A DNA stretch of 31,240 bases from Acidulodesulfobacterium_A sp049965795. GTDB taxonomy: Bacteria > SZUA-79 > Acidulodesulfobacterales > Acidulodesulfobacteraceae. The notes beneath the pieces are model-generated. The model did not search any database and was not told the DNA's origin. It worked only from the letters and a program-made list of their open reading frames with translations. The number at the start of each line of letters is the position of its first letter. Within the stretch, counting starts at the first letter, position 1. Positions 23,945 to 31,240 of this stretch are shown one piece after another. The translations under genes and the position numbers were made by a program. The stretch lies in contig JBMFVW010000019.1 in NCBI GenBank assembly GCA_049965795.1, positions 1 through 31,240 on the forward strand, written 5' to 3'.

Positions 23945-24123
23945 TTATATATAATTTAAGTATTTATATTTTTATAAATTGCCGGCGGCGAAAAGGAAAA
24001 GTTGTCAGATTAATAATCTTAGAATTAGTGTAAAATTCCCAGATTTATTTTTAAATTGTTTTATGTTATGTTAATAATTATTAAATTATTTATTTAAAAA
24101 ATTAGCAGAGGAGATTCCGACTT

Positions 24124-25440
24124 ATGAAAATATCCATAGTAGGTACCGGCTACGTAGGACTCGTTACCGGCGTCTGCCTTGCCGATTCTGGCAATACCGT
24201 TTACTGCGTAGATAACGACGAAAGCAAAATTAAATCTTTAAAGTCGGGCGTTATTCCAATATACGAACCGGGACTTAAAGAACTTACCGATAAAAACGTC
24301 AAGCTGGGCAGACTTTATTTTACTAAAGATTTGAAAGAAGCCGTTAGTAAAACCGACGTCGTATTTATTGCCGTCGGAACTCCGCCTCAGGATAACGGAG
24401 AAGCCGATTTATCGAACGTATTTAAAGTAGCCGAAAACATTGCCGACACTATCGACTGTTTCAAAGCTGTAGTAGTGAAAAGCACCGTTCCCGTCGGAAC
24501 CTGCAGAAAAGTAGAAAACATAATAGCCAAAAAAACCAAAAACTTCTGCATAGTATCGAATCCTGAATTTTTAAAAGAAGGTGCGGCCATAGAAGACTTT
24601 CAAAGACCGGACAGGATTGTGGTAGGGATTAATTTTAAAAAGGACAACAAGAAAGAGGCGCAGACGGCTAAAGAACTAATAGACGAAATTTACGAGCCTT
24701 TCGTAAGAACCGGAGCGCCCATATATTTTATGGATACCAATTCTTCCGAACTTACTAAATATGCGGCAAACGCAATGCTCGCCGTAAGAATTACCTTTAT
24801 GAACGAAATAGCGAACTTGTGCGAAAGGACAGGCGCAAACGTGGACAGCGTAAGAATAGGCATAGGTTCCGATAAAAGAATCGGCAAATCTTTTCTATTT
24901 CCCGGCATAGGCTACGGCGGAAGCTGTTTTCCTAAGGACGTAAAAGCCCTATACCACACTGCTAAACAGCATAATTACGATTTTAAACTTTTAAAAGCCG
25001 CAGACGAAGTAAATGCTTCACAGAAAGAAATTATAGTTGATTTTATATTAAAGCATTTCAAGGGAGACATAGCCGGAAAAACTTTTGCTCTCTGGGGACT
25101 TTCGTTTAAGCCTAAAACCGACGACATAAGGGAAGCCCCGTCTTTAGTCATAATATCTAAACTTCTTTCCTACGGCGCTAAAGTTAAAGCTTACGACCCT
25201 ATAGCAATGGAAAATACGAAGAAGATTTTTTCCGAAATAGAATATGTCGACGATATGTATGATGCCGTAAAAGGTGCGGAAGGACTTATAGTCGCTACCG
25301 AATGGAACGATTTCAGGGTGCCTGATTTCGATAAAATTAAAGCGGCTATGATAACACCGGCGGTATTCGACGGACGAAATATTTACGATAAAAAAAGAAT
25401 GACCGAAAGCGGTTTTGATTATTATTCCATAGGAAGATAG
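24124..25440 (+). CDS. ugd: UDP-glucose 6-dehydrogenase
   Basis: A 438-residue UDP-glucose/GDP-mannose dehydrogenase family enzyme, probably oxidising UDP-glucose to UDP-glucuronate with two NAD+. The N-terminal NAD site is GTGYVGL from residue 7. VKSTVPVGT and NPEFLKEGAAI are the middle-region signatures, and the catalytic cysteine is C268 in YGGSCFPKD. The C-terminal domain has LWGLSFKPKTDDIREAPS, typical of the UDP-glucose branch. GAGGAG lies upstream of the ATG. It is followed by a manC-like gene, so together they supply sugars for surface polysaccharide. The GDP-mannose branch is less likely on motif grounds. Confidence 0.94.
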   Translation: MKISIVGTGYVGLVTGVCLADSGNTVYCVDNDESKIKSLKSGVIPIYEPGLKELTDKNVKLGRLYFTKDLKEAVSKTDVVFIAVGTPPQDNGEADLSNVFKVAENIADTIDCFKAVVVKSTVPVGTCRKVENIIAKKTKNFCIVSNPEFLKEGAAIEDFQRPDRIVVGINFKKDNKKEAQTAKELIDEIYEPFVRTGAPIYFMDTNSSELTKYAANAMLAVRITFMNEIANLCERTGANVDSVRIGIGSDKRIGKSFLFPGIGYGGSCFPKDVKALYHTAKQHNYDFKLLKAADEVNASQKEIIVDFILKHFKGDIAGKTFALWGLSFKPKTDDIREAPSLVIISKLLSYGAKVKAYDPIAMENTKKIFSEIEYVDDMYDAVKGAEGLIVATEWNDFRVPDFDKIKAAMITPAVFDGRNIYDKKRMTESGFDYYSIGR

Positions 25441-25478
25441 ACTTGTCTTAATAAGGCAATAGCGTCAAATTTGTTAAG

Positions 25479-25501
25479 GGGACAGAATTGAATTCTGTCC
25501 C
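25479..25501. repeat. Perfect 23-bp palindrome between ugd and manC
   Basis: GGGACAGAATT (25479-25489) and AATTCTGTCCC (25491-25501) flank a single G. No T-run follows on either strand, so it is not a clear terminator. It lies 40 bases after the ugd stop and 43 before manC. Its form (GGGACAG...CTGTCCC) recalls REP-type palindromes tied to Y1 transposases, which I infer from memory only; there is one copy here. Confidence 0.6.
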
Positions 25502-25543
25502 TGTATTTAAAGAATAGTTAAACGGCATGGAGGTAAATTTATT

Positions 25544-27034
25544 TTGACCAATGTTATTTTATGCGGCGGCAGCGGAACCAGGCTGTGGCCTATTTCAAGG
25601 ACGTATTTTCCAAAACAGTTTTATAAATTTATTAACGACAAATCCCTTTTTCAGCTTACCGTTTTAAGAAACAAAGATTTATGTTCCGATTTTATAATAG
25701 TCACAAATAAAGACCAGTATTTTATAGCGCTTGACCAGTTAGATGAAATAGGCGTTAAAAACTGCAGGTTTATTTTGGAGCCGGCTCCAAGAAATACCGC
25801 AGCTGCCGTTGCCCTTTCATGTTTAGATGCCGTTAAAAACGGTTCGGAAACAGTTTTGATAACGCCGTCCGATCATCTCGTAAAGGACGAAAACACTTAT
25901 AAAAAAGTTATTAGCAAAGGTATTTCCGAAGCCGTTAAAGGCGGTATTATTATGTTCGGCATAAAGCCGTCTTATCCGGAAACAGGCTACGGCTATATAG
26001 AAGCTCTCGATAAAGAGAAGGGCAGACCTGAAACCGATAATCTGCATGATATATCCGATAAATCTAATGCGGTGCATAATGCTGCTTCTTTGGACAGGCA
26101 GGCATCCAACCCCGTATCTCCCGTCGTTTCTTTTAAGGAAAAACCCGACGTAAAAACCGCCGAAAAATACATTTCGAAAGGAAATTTTTACTGGAACAGC
26201 GGAATGCTTTTGGTCAGACCCGAAATCCTCTTAGGTGAACTTAAAGCGGTATGTCCGGCTATTTACGAAAATTCCGGATACGCATACGAAAACGCATCTA
26301 AAGACGGTTTTATGATAAGAGTTAAGGAAGACGATATGCTTAAAATAGAAGAAAACTCTATAGACTTTGCACTTTTGGAAAATACTAAATCCGTAAGAGT
26401 AATAGAATCCGATTTTGACTGGTCGGATCTCGGCAATTTTGACTCTATTTACGGCGAACTTGAAAAAGACGAAAACAACAACGCCGTAAATACAAAAGAA
26501 GATATAGTAGGCATCAACTCAAAAAACAATCTTATAATGTCCGGCGGTAAAATGATAGCCGCTATAGACGTCGAGGATATGATAATAATAAATACCGACG
26601 ACGCTATATTAATCTCTAAAAAAGGCTCCTCTCAAAACGTTAAAAAGGTAGTTGACGAGCTAAAAAGAAGGAATTCCGATCTTCACACGCATCATCTTAC
26701 CGTTCATAGACCTTGGGGCTCTTATACGGTCCTTTTAGAATCAGCCCTTTATAAACTTAAAAAGATTTCGGTAAAGCCCGGCGCAAAACTTTCGCTCCAG
26801 AAGCACTTTCACAGGTCGGAACACTGGATAGTAACCAGCGGCACCGCTCTCGTCACGGTAGGGGATAAAGAAACTCTTTTGAGGGCAAACGAATCGACTT
26901 ATATACCCATGGGATTCGTCCACAGGTTAGAAAACCCCGGATTAATTCCGTTAGTTATTATAGAAGCTCAAGTAGGGGAATATTTAAAAGAAGACGATAT
27001 AGTGAGGCTGGAAGACGATTATAACAGACTGTAA
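25544..27034 (+). CDS. manC: Mannose-1-phosphate guanylyltransferase / mannose-6-phosphate isomerase
   Basis: A 496-residue two-domain enzyme of the ManC/AlgA type (about 480 residues usually). The N-terminal guanylyltransferase has GGSGTRLWP from residue 8, FILEPAPRNTAAA, TPSDHLV, and later FKEKP and WNSGM. The C-terminal type II isomerase cupin starts at about residue 385 with VHRPWGSY and holds the metal site QKHFHRSEHW (419-428; H421, H423, E426). It makes mannose-1-phosphate from fructose-6-phosphate (with PMM) and then GDP-mannose. The TTG start has GGAGGT upstream. Residues about 155-194 are a hydrophilic insertion just before FKEKP. It may supply GDP-mannose to the polyprenyl-phosphate mannosyltransferase-like gene at 6751. 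Confidence 0.95.
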   Translation: MTNVILCGGSGTRLWPISRTYFPKQFYKFINDKSLFQLTVLRNKDLCSDFIIVTNKDQYFIALDQLDEIGVKNCRFILEPAPRNTAAAVALSCLDAVKNGSETVLITPSDHLVKDENTYKKVISKGISEAVKGGIIMFGIKPSYPETGYGYIEALDKEKGRPETDNLHDISDKSNAVHNAASLDRQASNPVSPVVSFKEKPDVKTAEKYISKGNFYWNSGMLLVRPEILLGELKAVCPAIYENSGYAYENASKDGFMIRVKEDDMLKIEENSIDFALLENTKSVRVIESDFDWSDLGNFDSIYGELEKDENNNAVNTKEDIVGINSKNNLIMSGGKMIAAIDVEDMIIINTDDAILISKKGSSQNVKKVVDELKRRNSDLHTHHLTVHRPWGSYTVLLESALYKLKKISVKPGAKLSLQKHFHRSEHWIVTSGTALVTVGDKETLLRANESTYIPMGFVHRLENPGLIPLVIIEAQVGEYLKEDDIVRLEDDYNRL

Positions 27035-27105
27035 AATTAAAAAAGAAAATATAAATAAAATATATAGTAAATTATAATTTAGTTGTAAATAGTTATAGAT
27101 TATCG

Positions 27106-27378
27106 TTACAGATTAAATTCGGACTCGTAAATCTCCAAATAGTCCTTTAAATCTTTTAATCTGTCGTCTAATTTATAAGTTTCTCCGTTATATTCGCAGT
27201 AACCGTCGTTTATAAGGGATACTGCGGTGTTTTTATTCTTTGTTAAAAATATATGCACGGACAGCGGGTCGTCGATGTTGTAGATAGAAACCGTAGAAAC
27301 GTTACCCTTTAAGTGTTTGCCGTAAAATTGACGCGCAAGTTCTCCGGTCTGCCTGTTTCTGATGCCGTAATATTTCAT
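27106..27378 (-). CDS. Hypothetical small protein
   Basis: A 90-residue ORF that I do not recognise. It starts MKYYGIRNRQTGELARQ and ends with an acidic, Leu/Tyr-rich helix. There are no Cys pairs, no signal peptide and no transmembrane segment. It could be a compact alpha/beta domain. Its composition is plausible for a protein and it is the longest frame in the interval, but no SD precedes the ATG. It is divergent from the dNMP kinase-like gene. Both being orphan-like suggests a small accessory insertion, which is inference. Confidence 0.55.
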   Translation of the reverse strand: MKYYGIRNRQTGELARQFYGKHLKGNVSTVSIYNIDDPLSVHIFLTKNKNTAVSLINDGYCEYNGETYKLDDRLKDLKDYLEIYESEFNL

Positions 27379-27511
27379 GATTATTTTTGATTATGATTAC
27401 TTTTATTATAATTTATTATATTTAATTATACTTAAAATTTCCGATAGGCGCAAATAAGGTCGAAAATAAGGACGGAGCTTGTTCTGAATTCACTTTAAGT
27501 AATATATAGAT

Positions 27512-28237
27512 ATGGACAAATTTAAATTTAAAGAAGAAACAGAAACGGCAATTATCAACATAATGGGTAAAAAAGGTTCCGGCAAAACCTATGCATCCGG
27601 AGAACTTGCAAAGTATCTGTTAAACGAAGGATATTCGGTTTATATGGATGCTTTCGGAACTGAGCTGAAAAAGATAGTGATGCTGTTTTTCGGGGTATCG
27701 AAAACTAATTTCGATAAAGCCGTTACCGGCGGGGCAGAACTGGAAGAACGAATAAAACGCCTGTATTTATACGTATATAAAAATATCGGCAAAGAGTATG
27801 ATTTTAAAGATATCGATGCGGATAAAAATATAAATCAAGAAATTGAAAAAGATTCAGAATATTTATACAGATTTATAAAAGATAAAGACGTAAGAAAAAT
27901 TCTGCAATATACCGGCACGGAAATAATAAGAAAAATAGACCCCGCCTTCTTTACCGAAGCGTTAAAGCATAAGTTAAAAAAAATAAAAGACTGCGCCGAT
28001 TACATCATTATATCGGACTGCCGTTTTATAAACGAATATGAAATGCTAAACAAAGAATTTAAAAACGTAAAAAATTTTTATATAACGGCGGACGAAATCT
28101 GCGATAACGACAAACATATATCGGAAATTGAAATAAATAAGATAAACGATATCTACGGAAATGAAATAATTAATATTAAAAACGATAAAAGCAAGATATT
28201 AGACGTAGGGATGTTTAAATTGACGCAGCAGCCTTAA
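27512..28237 (+). CDS. Deoxynucleoside monophosphate kinase-like P-loop protein (phage type)
   Basis: A 241-residue P-loop protein. Walker A is GKKGSGKT at 19-26. Downstream features match the phage dNMP kinase family (T4 gene 1-like): LLNEGYSVYMDAFGTELKK early on, then LQYTGTEIIRKIDPAFF in the middle and YIIISDCRFINEYEML near residue 165. These kinases phosphorylate dNMPs for phage DNA synthesis. No other phage gene is near, so it may be a domesticated or stranded copy, or a cellular kinase of unknown substrate. The middle (about 75-120) is Lys/Asp/Glu-rich and poorly conserved. A possible SD is not clear. Confidence 0.7.
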   Translation: MDKFKFKEETETAIINIMGKKGSGKTYASGELAKYLLNEGYSVYMDAFGTELKKIVMLFFGVSKTNFDKAVTGGAELEERIKRLYLYVYKNIGKEYDFKDIDADKNINQEIEKDSEYLYRFIKDKDVRKILQYTGTEIIRKIDPAFFTEALKHKLKKIKDCADYIIISDCRFINEYEMLNKEFKNVKNFYITADEICDNDKHISEIEINKINDIYGNEIINIKNDKSKILDVGMFKLTQQP

Positions 28238-28322
28238 TCCTGCATTTGACTTTTTAATTATTAGATTATATAATTTAAAATAAATTTTTATAAAATTAAC
28301 TTAATAACTTAAAATTACGATT

Positions 28323-28814
28323 ATGAAGAAATTATTAATTTTTACCATTGCCGTTATTCTTGTAGTTTCTGTTTTTGCATTGAATGGCTGTGCTCCCTTT
28401 AATCCGCCGCTGACGCAAGGCGGAGGACCCGTTTCCGTCAGTGCGGAAACTCCTAATTTTGCATTTTCCTATTCCAACGGGGTAAATGCTTATTATGTTC
28501 CGGAATACCCGGGTTACATCTATAATTATAACGGATATTACTATTTATGGAGATACGGAAACTGGCTTTATTCTACTTTTTATAGAGGACCGTGGTCGCC
28601 GGTTCCCCCTAATATGATACAGGTTTTACCGCCTTTATTTCAGGGACCTCCTCCGCCGCCGCCTGTACCTGCGGGACCNNNNNNNNNNNNNNNNNNNNNN
28701 NNNNNNNNNNNNNNNNNNNNNNNNNNNNNNNNNNNNNNNNNNNNNNNNNNNNNNNNNNNNNNNNNNNNNNNNNNNNNNCCGGGAAGAGGCTGGCATCGCG
28801 GCTGGCGGAGATAA
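28323..28814 (+). CDS. Tyr/Pro-rich lipoprotein interrupted by an assembly gap
   Basis: The N-terminus is a lipoprotein signal: KK, a hydrophobic stretch, then LNGC with lipidated C23. The mature part is rich in aromatic residues (NYNGYYYLWRYGNWLYSTF), then GPWSPVP, and runs into a poly-proline stretch. This resembles small WYR-rich, Pro-tailed envelope lipoproteins common in deltaproteobacterial-type genomes, of unknown function. 100 Ns (28679-28778) cut the gene; such fixed-length runs normally mean a gap of unknown size, so the length and reading frame across it are not real. The sequence after the gap reads GRGWHRGWRR and stop, consistent with the true C-terminus. Confidence 0.7.
   Translation: MKKLLIFTIAVILVVSVFALNGCAPFNPPLTQGGGPVSVSAETPNFAFSYSNGVNAYYVPEYPGYIYNYNGYYYLWRYGNWLYSTFYRGPWSPVPPNMIQVLPPLFQGPPPPPPVPAGXXXXXXXXXXXXXXXXXXXXXXXXXXXXXXXXXXPGRGWHRGWRR
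28679..28778. other. Assembly gap (100 Ns)
   Basis: Exactly 100 undetermined bases, the usual placeholder for a scaffold join of unknown length. It falls in a CCGCCG/proline-rich repeat, which probably caused the assembly break. Adjacency of genes across it rests on read-pair scaffolding only. Confidence 0.98.
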
Positions 28815-28871
28815 TTCAGTAAACATTTTGATAGCTAACGGATTAGAAATTACCGAAATATTAAAAAGTTT

Positions 28872-29636
28872 TCATAAAAAAGTCGAGTATCCGGAAATTT
28901 GGCTGGAATAAAATATACGCTCCTGACGAAGTTCTTCCAGCCCTATATTTTTAGCTATTATTTTTGAATAATTGGAAACCCTTGCGATATGACTGCCTGT
29001 GTCGACATCTTTATATTCGGCTATTGACATAAGCATACCTATAGTCTGCTGTTCCGATTTATAATTGTCGTCCATAGACTTTTTATAATATGATTCTATT
29101 GCAAAAGCCGTATCTACCGTTAATTTTTTTTGAATGGAATTTACCGTTTTAAGAGTGTTGACCAAATCGAACCCTGCTTTTTGACAACATTTTAATGCAA
29201 AAGACGAGACGAGATTAGCGTAATAACCATATATAACGATATAGACGGAAGGCGAAATATCGAGGAGGGCATGAGCTAATCCTACCGCTATAGTGTTTTT
29301 AAAATAATTTTCGTCGTAGTTTATATCAAAAAACGAATTAAGATATTCTATATTGTTAAGTTTTAACTGCGATAGAAGATTCCCGTTGATTTTCAGTTTT
29401 TCTTTTAATTCTTCTATTTCTATAAATCGATTATAAAAAATATCCGATATTTCGTTTGCAGAATTTTTCATGCAAGATTTTATTTTTGAAAAATTATCGA
29501 TATCGTCGTAATTGAAGTTGATCAAGCCGTTAAGAAGTTCTACTCGGCTTTTTGATAAAAGTCCGTTTAGCTCTTCCATTCCTTTTGCCGACAAACCGCA
29601 GTTTTCTAAAATTTTTTTGAATTTTTCATCATCCAT
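28872..29636 (-). pseudogene. Globin-coupled sensor with truncated HD-GYP domain
   Basis: A 254-residue ORF. Residues about 40-160 are a protoglobin/globin-coupled sensor domain, with the proximal heme histidine at H122 in IAVGLAHALLDISP. A linker helix follows, then the start of an HD-GYP phosphodiesterase domain at about 204 (IAEYKDVDTGSHIARVSNYS). Similarity stops at FYSS (242-245). The next residues should be the PLHDIGK-type metal motif, but the frame reads QISGYSTFL and stops, and no other frame restores the motif. The protein would sense oxygen or redox gases but lacks the catalytic site. It is either a truncated gene or an artefact of the nearby assembly gap. Confidence 0.75.
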
Positions 29637-29735
29637 ATAGAAAAGTAAAAAAAGAAATATTTTATTTTTAACTTTAACTAATTAAGCTATTATTATTATA
29701 TCATTAAAATAAAATAAAACAGATTAGAAATTAAA

Positions 29736-29766
29736 ACTCCCGACTACGGCAAACGCAGGCGGGAGT
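29736..29766 (-). terminator. Rho-independent terminator of amt
   Basis: On the minus strand ACTCCCG (29766-29760) pairs with CGGGAGT (29742-29736) around a 17-base loop and is followed at once by TTTTAATTT. It lies about 34 bases past the amt stop, in the correct orientation. It separates amt from the globin-HD-GYP gene transcribed in the same direction. Confidence 0.8.
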
Positions 29767-29799
29767 AAGAAAGTAAATAAATCTGGCATTTTTATATTT

Positions 29800-31047
29800 T
29801 TATAGATTATATCCGGTTTCTTCGTGCTGTGTTATATCTAAGCCCATAGTTTCGGAATCTTTATTTACCCTAAGACCCATAGTTAAATCTATAATTTTAA
29901 ATATAATAAAACTCATTACAAAAGAATATGCAGCGACGGCAATAATAGTAACCACTTGAACCCAAACCTGCCCGGGATTTCCGTAAAACAGACCTTCCCC
30001 TGCTTTATTTATTAACGGGTCTGCAAAGAGACCTGTTGCAAAAACACCCCATATGCTTCCGACCCCGTGAACGCTGAAAACATCCAGCGCGTCGTCGTAA
30101 CCAAGCTTAGGTTTAATGAAAACGACCATCGAAAAACATATAATTCCGGCTATAAGCCCGATAATAATAGCCGCACCAGGCGTGACATAGCCTGAAGCAG
30201 GCGTAATCGTGGCAAGACCGGCAATCGCTCCGGAAACTATGCCTAAACTCGTAGGTTTCCCGTTCCTTATCCATTCGGCAATCATCCAGCTTATTGCTGC
30301 TGAAGCCGCCGCCGTGTTTGTTGCCAAAAACGCAGAAGCTGCAATAGAATTAGCTGCAAGAGCACTTCCGCCGTTAAATCCGAACCATCCGAACCATAAA
30401 AGTCCTGCTCCCAATATCGTATATCCCAGCTGATTCGGCTGGACTATATTTTCCGTTAAATATCCCTTTCTTTTGCCAAGAACTAAGGCGCCTGCAAGTC
30501 CGGCGAAACCGGCGCTAATATGAACGACGGTTCCGCCTGCAAAATCAAGAACGCCCATATTTTTAAAAATTCCGCCTATTCCCCAGACCCAATGGGCTAT
30601 AGGAGTATATACCGCGGTAAGCCATATAACCGTAAATACTACCCATGAAGAAAATTTTACTCTTTCGACAAGCGAGCCGCTGATTAGTGCAACTGTTATT
30701 ATGGCGAACATAAGCTGAAACAGGACGAAAACAAAAGACGGCAGAGAACCGGCGTATCTTGAATGCTGATCGACCCCCATGCGTGAAAGCCCTAAATATT
30801 TAAGATTACCGATAAATCCGCCAAGCGTATCAGGACCGAATGCAAGCGAATATCCCCATAAAATCCATATAAAACTGACTGTTGCAATGGTCACGAAACT
30901 GAGAGAAAGCGTGTTAAGGATATTTTTCTTTCTTACCATTCCTCCGTAAAAAAAACCCAGCGCAGGCGTCATCATTAACACAAGCGCTGCCGAAGTCAAA
31001 ACCCATGCAATATTTCCCGCACTGAACGCGGCAGTATTAGTTGTCAT
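29800..31047 (-). CDS. amt: Ammonium transporter Amt
   Basis: A 415-residue Amt/Rh-family channel-like ammonium transporter with about eleven transmembrane helices. Conserved elements are ALGFFYGGMVRKKN (29-42), the two pore histidines H176 (VVHISAG) and H327 (FSVHGVG), and the aromatic-rich WFGFNGG near 221. It takes up ammonium under nitrogen limitation and is usually regulated by a GlnB/GlnK PII protein. No PII gene is in the window; one could lie upstream beyond the edge or elsewhere. GGGGGAG precedes the ATG. No convincing sigma-54 -24/-12 element was found in the roughly 190 bases upstream. A terminator follows. Confidence 0.96.
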   Translation of the reverse strand: MTTNTAAFSAGNIAWVLTSAALVLMMTPALGFFYGGMVRKKNILNTLSLSFVTIATVSFIWILWGYSLAFGPDTLGGFIGNLKYLGLSRMGVDQHSRYAGSLPSFVFVLFQLMFAIITVALISGSLVERVKFSSWVVFTVIWLTAVYTPIAHWVWGIGGIFKNMGVLDFAGGTVVHISAGFAGLAGALVLGKRKGYLTENIVQPNQLGYTILGAGLLWFGWFGFNGGSALAANSIAASAFLATNTAAASAAISWMIAEWIRNGKPTSLGIVSGAIAGLATITPASGYVTPGAAIIIGLIAGIICFSMVVFIKPKLGYDDALDVFSVHGVGSIWGVFATGLFADPLINKAGEGLFYGNPGQVWVQVVTIIAVAAYSFVMSFIIFKIIDLTMGLRVNKDSETMGLDITQHEETGYNL

Positions 31048-31240
31048 ACTTATAACTCCCCCTTTGGAATTATTTTTTTAATTATCAAACTTTTTAATGA
31101 TAACATTTTTTATCTATAAATTTAAATAATTTTTTTTAAAAAAATTTTAGTGATAGATATGCGAGTTTTTAAGAACTTTTGTTAGGTAGTTTATATAACA
31201 ATAGGCAATGCCGCTTTTAGCGGTGCGAACGGACCTTATG
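31048..31240. other. Amt upstream region to window edge
   Basis: No gene is visible in this AT-rich stretch. A small hairpin CCGCT-TTT-AGCGG lies at 31211-31223 close to the window edge. I saw no GG-N10-GC sigma-54 signature on the minus strand and no good -35/-10 pair. Confidence 0.35.

Noticed and set aside
1..31240. CRISPR arrays, insertion sequences or transposase genes
   Set aside because: No regularly spaced repeats and no transposase-like frames were seen on either strand.

Overview
The window is about 31 kb of AT-rich, gene-dense bacterial chromosome with a single scaffold gap (100 Ns at 28679-28778). The gene content is that of a Gram-negative anaerobe or microaerophile: a TonB-family protein, a SPOR protein, a lipoprotein, de novo cobalamin tail assembly, a pyruvoyl-type arginine decarboxylase, an archaeal-like Fe-S assembly pair, and c-di-GMP and globin sensors. 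A low-GC deltaproteobacterial-type lineage, such as an uncultured sulfur or sulfate reducer from a metagenome, is my inference; no rRNA is present to settle it. Several enzymes carry hydrophilic low-complexity insertions, and starts alternate between strong GGAGG sites with ATG/GTG/TTG and leaders with no visible Shine-Dalgarno (SD).

Layout. 65-1234: a nitroreductase and a HIT-family protein. 1355-3730: polyamine genes (SpeE-like aminopropyltransferase, agmatinase, pyruvoyl-dependent arginine decarboxylase), which together convert arginine to agmatine, putrescine and spermidine if decarboxylated SAM is supplied from elsewhere. 3863-7617: a flippase-like membrane protein plus three glycosyltransferases, probably an envelope glycan or glycolipid set. 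7628-9714: an Fe-S/sulfur-transfer operon (IscU scaffold, TusA-like protein, IscS-like protein) preceded by a perfect IscR type 1 palindrome overlapping a promoter. The IscS-like protein has Arg where the PLP-binding Lys should be, so it is unlikely to be a normal cysteine desulfurase. 9725-9799: tRNA-Val(CAC).

10032-18691: a closely packed run beginning with a PAS/GAF/PAS/degenerate-GGDEF/EAL phosphodiesterase, then cobU, cobT, cobS, cbiA, a ThiC/BzaF-family radical SAM enzyme and an ftsB-like gene. The ThiC paralogue sits with lower-ligand and nucleotide-loop genes, so it may make the benzimidazole lower ligand anaerobically. 18699-20240 (minus): RNase G. 20464-21310: a small Cys-rich protein and a SPOR protein. 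21460-22080: peroxiredoxin. 22202-22930 (minus): purC. 23084-23944: a TonB-family protein. 24124-27034: UDP-glucose dehydrogenase and mannose-1-phosphate guanylyltransferase/isomerase, both nucleotide-sugar suppliers.

27106-31240 is more accessory: a small orphan ORF, a phage-type dNMP kinase-like P-loop protein, a Tyr/Pro-rich lipoprotein interrupted by the assembly gap, a globin-coupled HD-GYP sensor cut off just before its HD motif, and an Amt ammonium transporter with its own terminator.

The strongest candidate for an under-described system is the IscU-TusA-lysine-less IscS operon under an IscR-type operator. It suggests Fe-S assembly fed by a sulfur source other than PLP-dependent cysteine cleavage. 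The second is a Shine-Dalgarno apparently carried to its start codon by a hairpin at 3813-3865.
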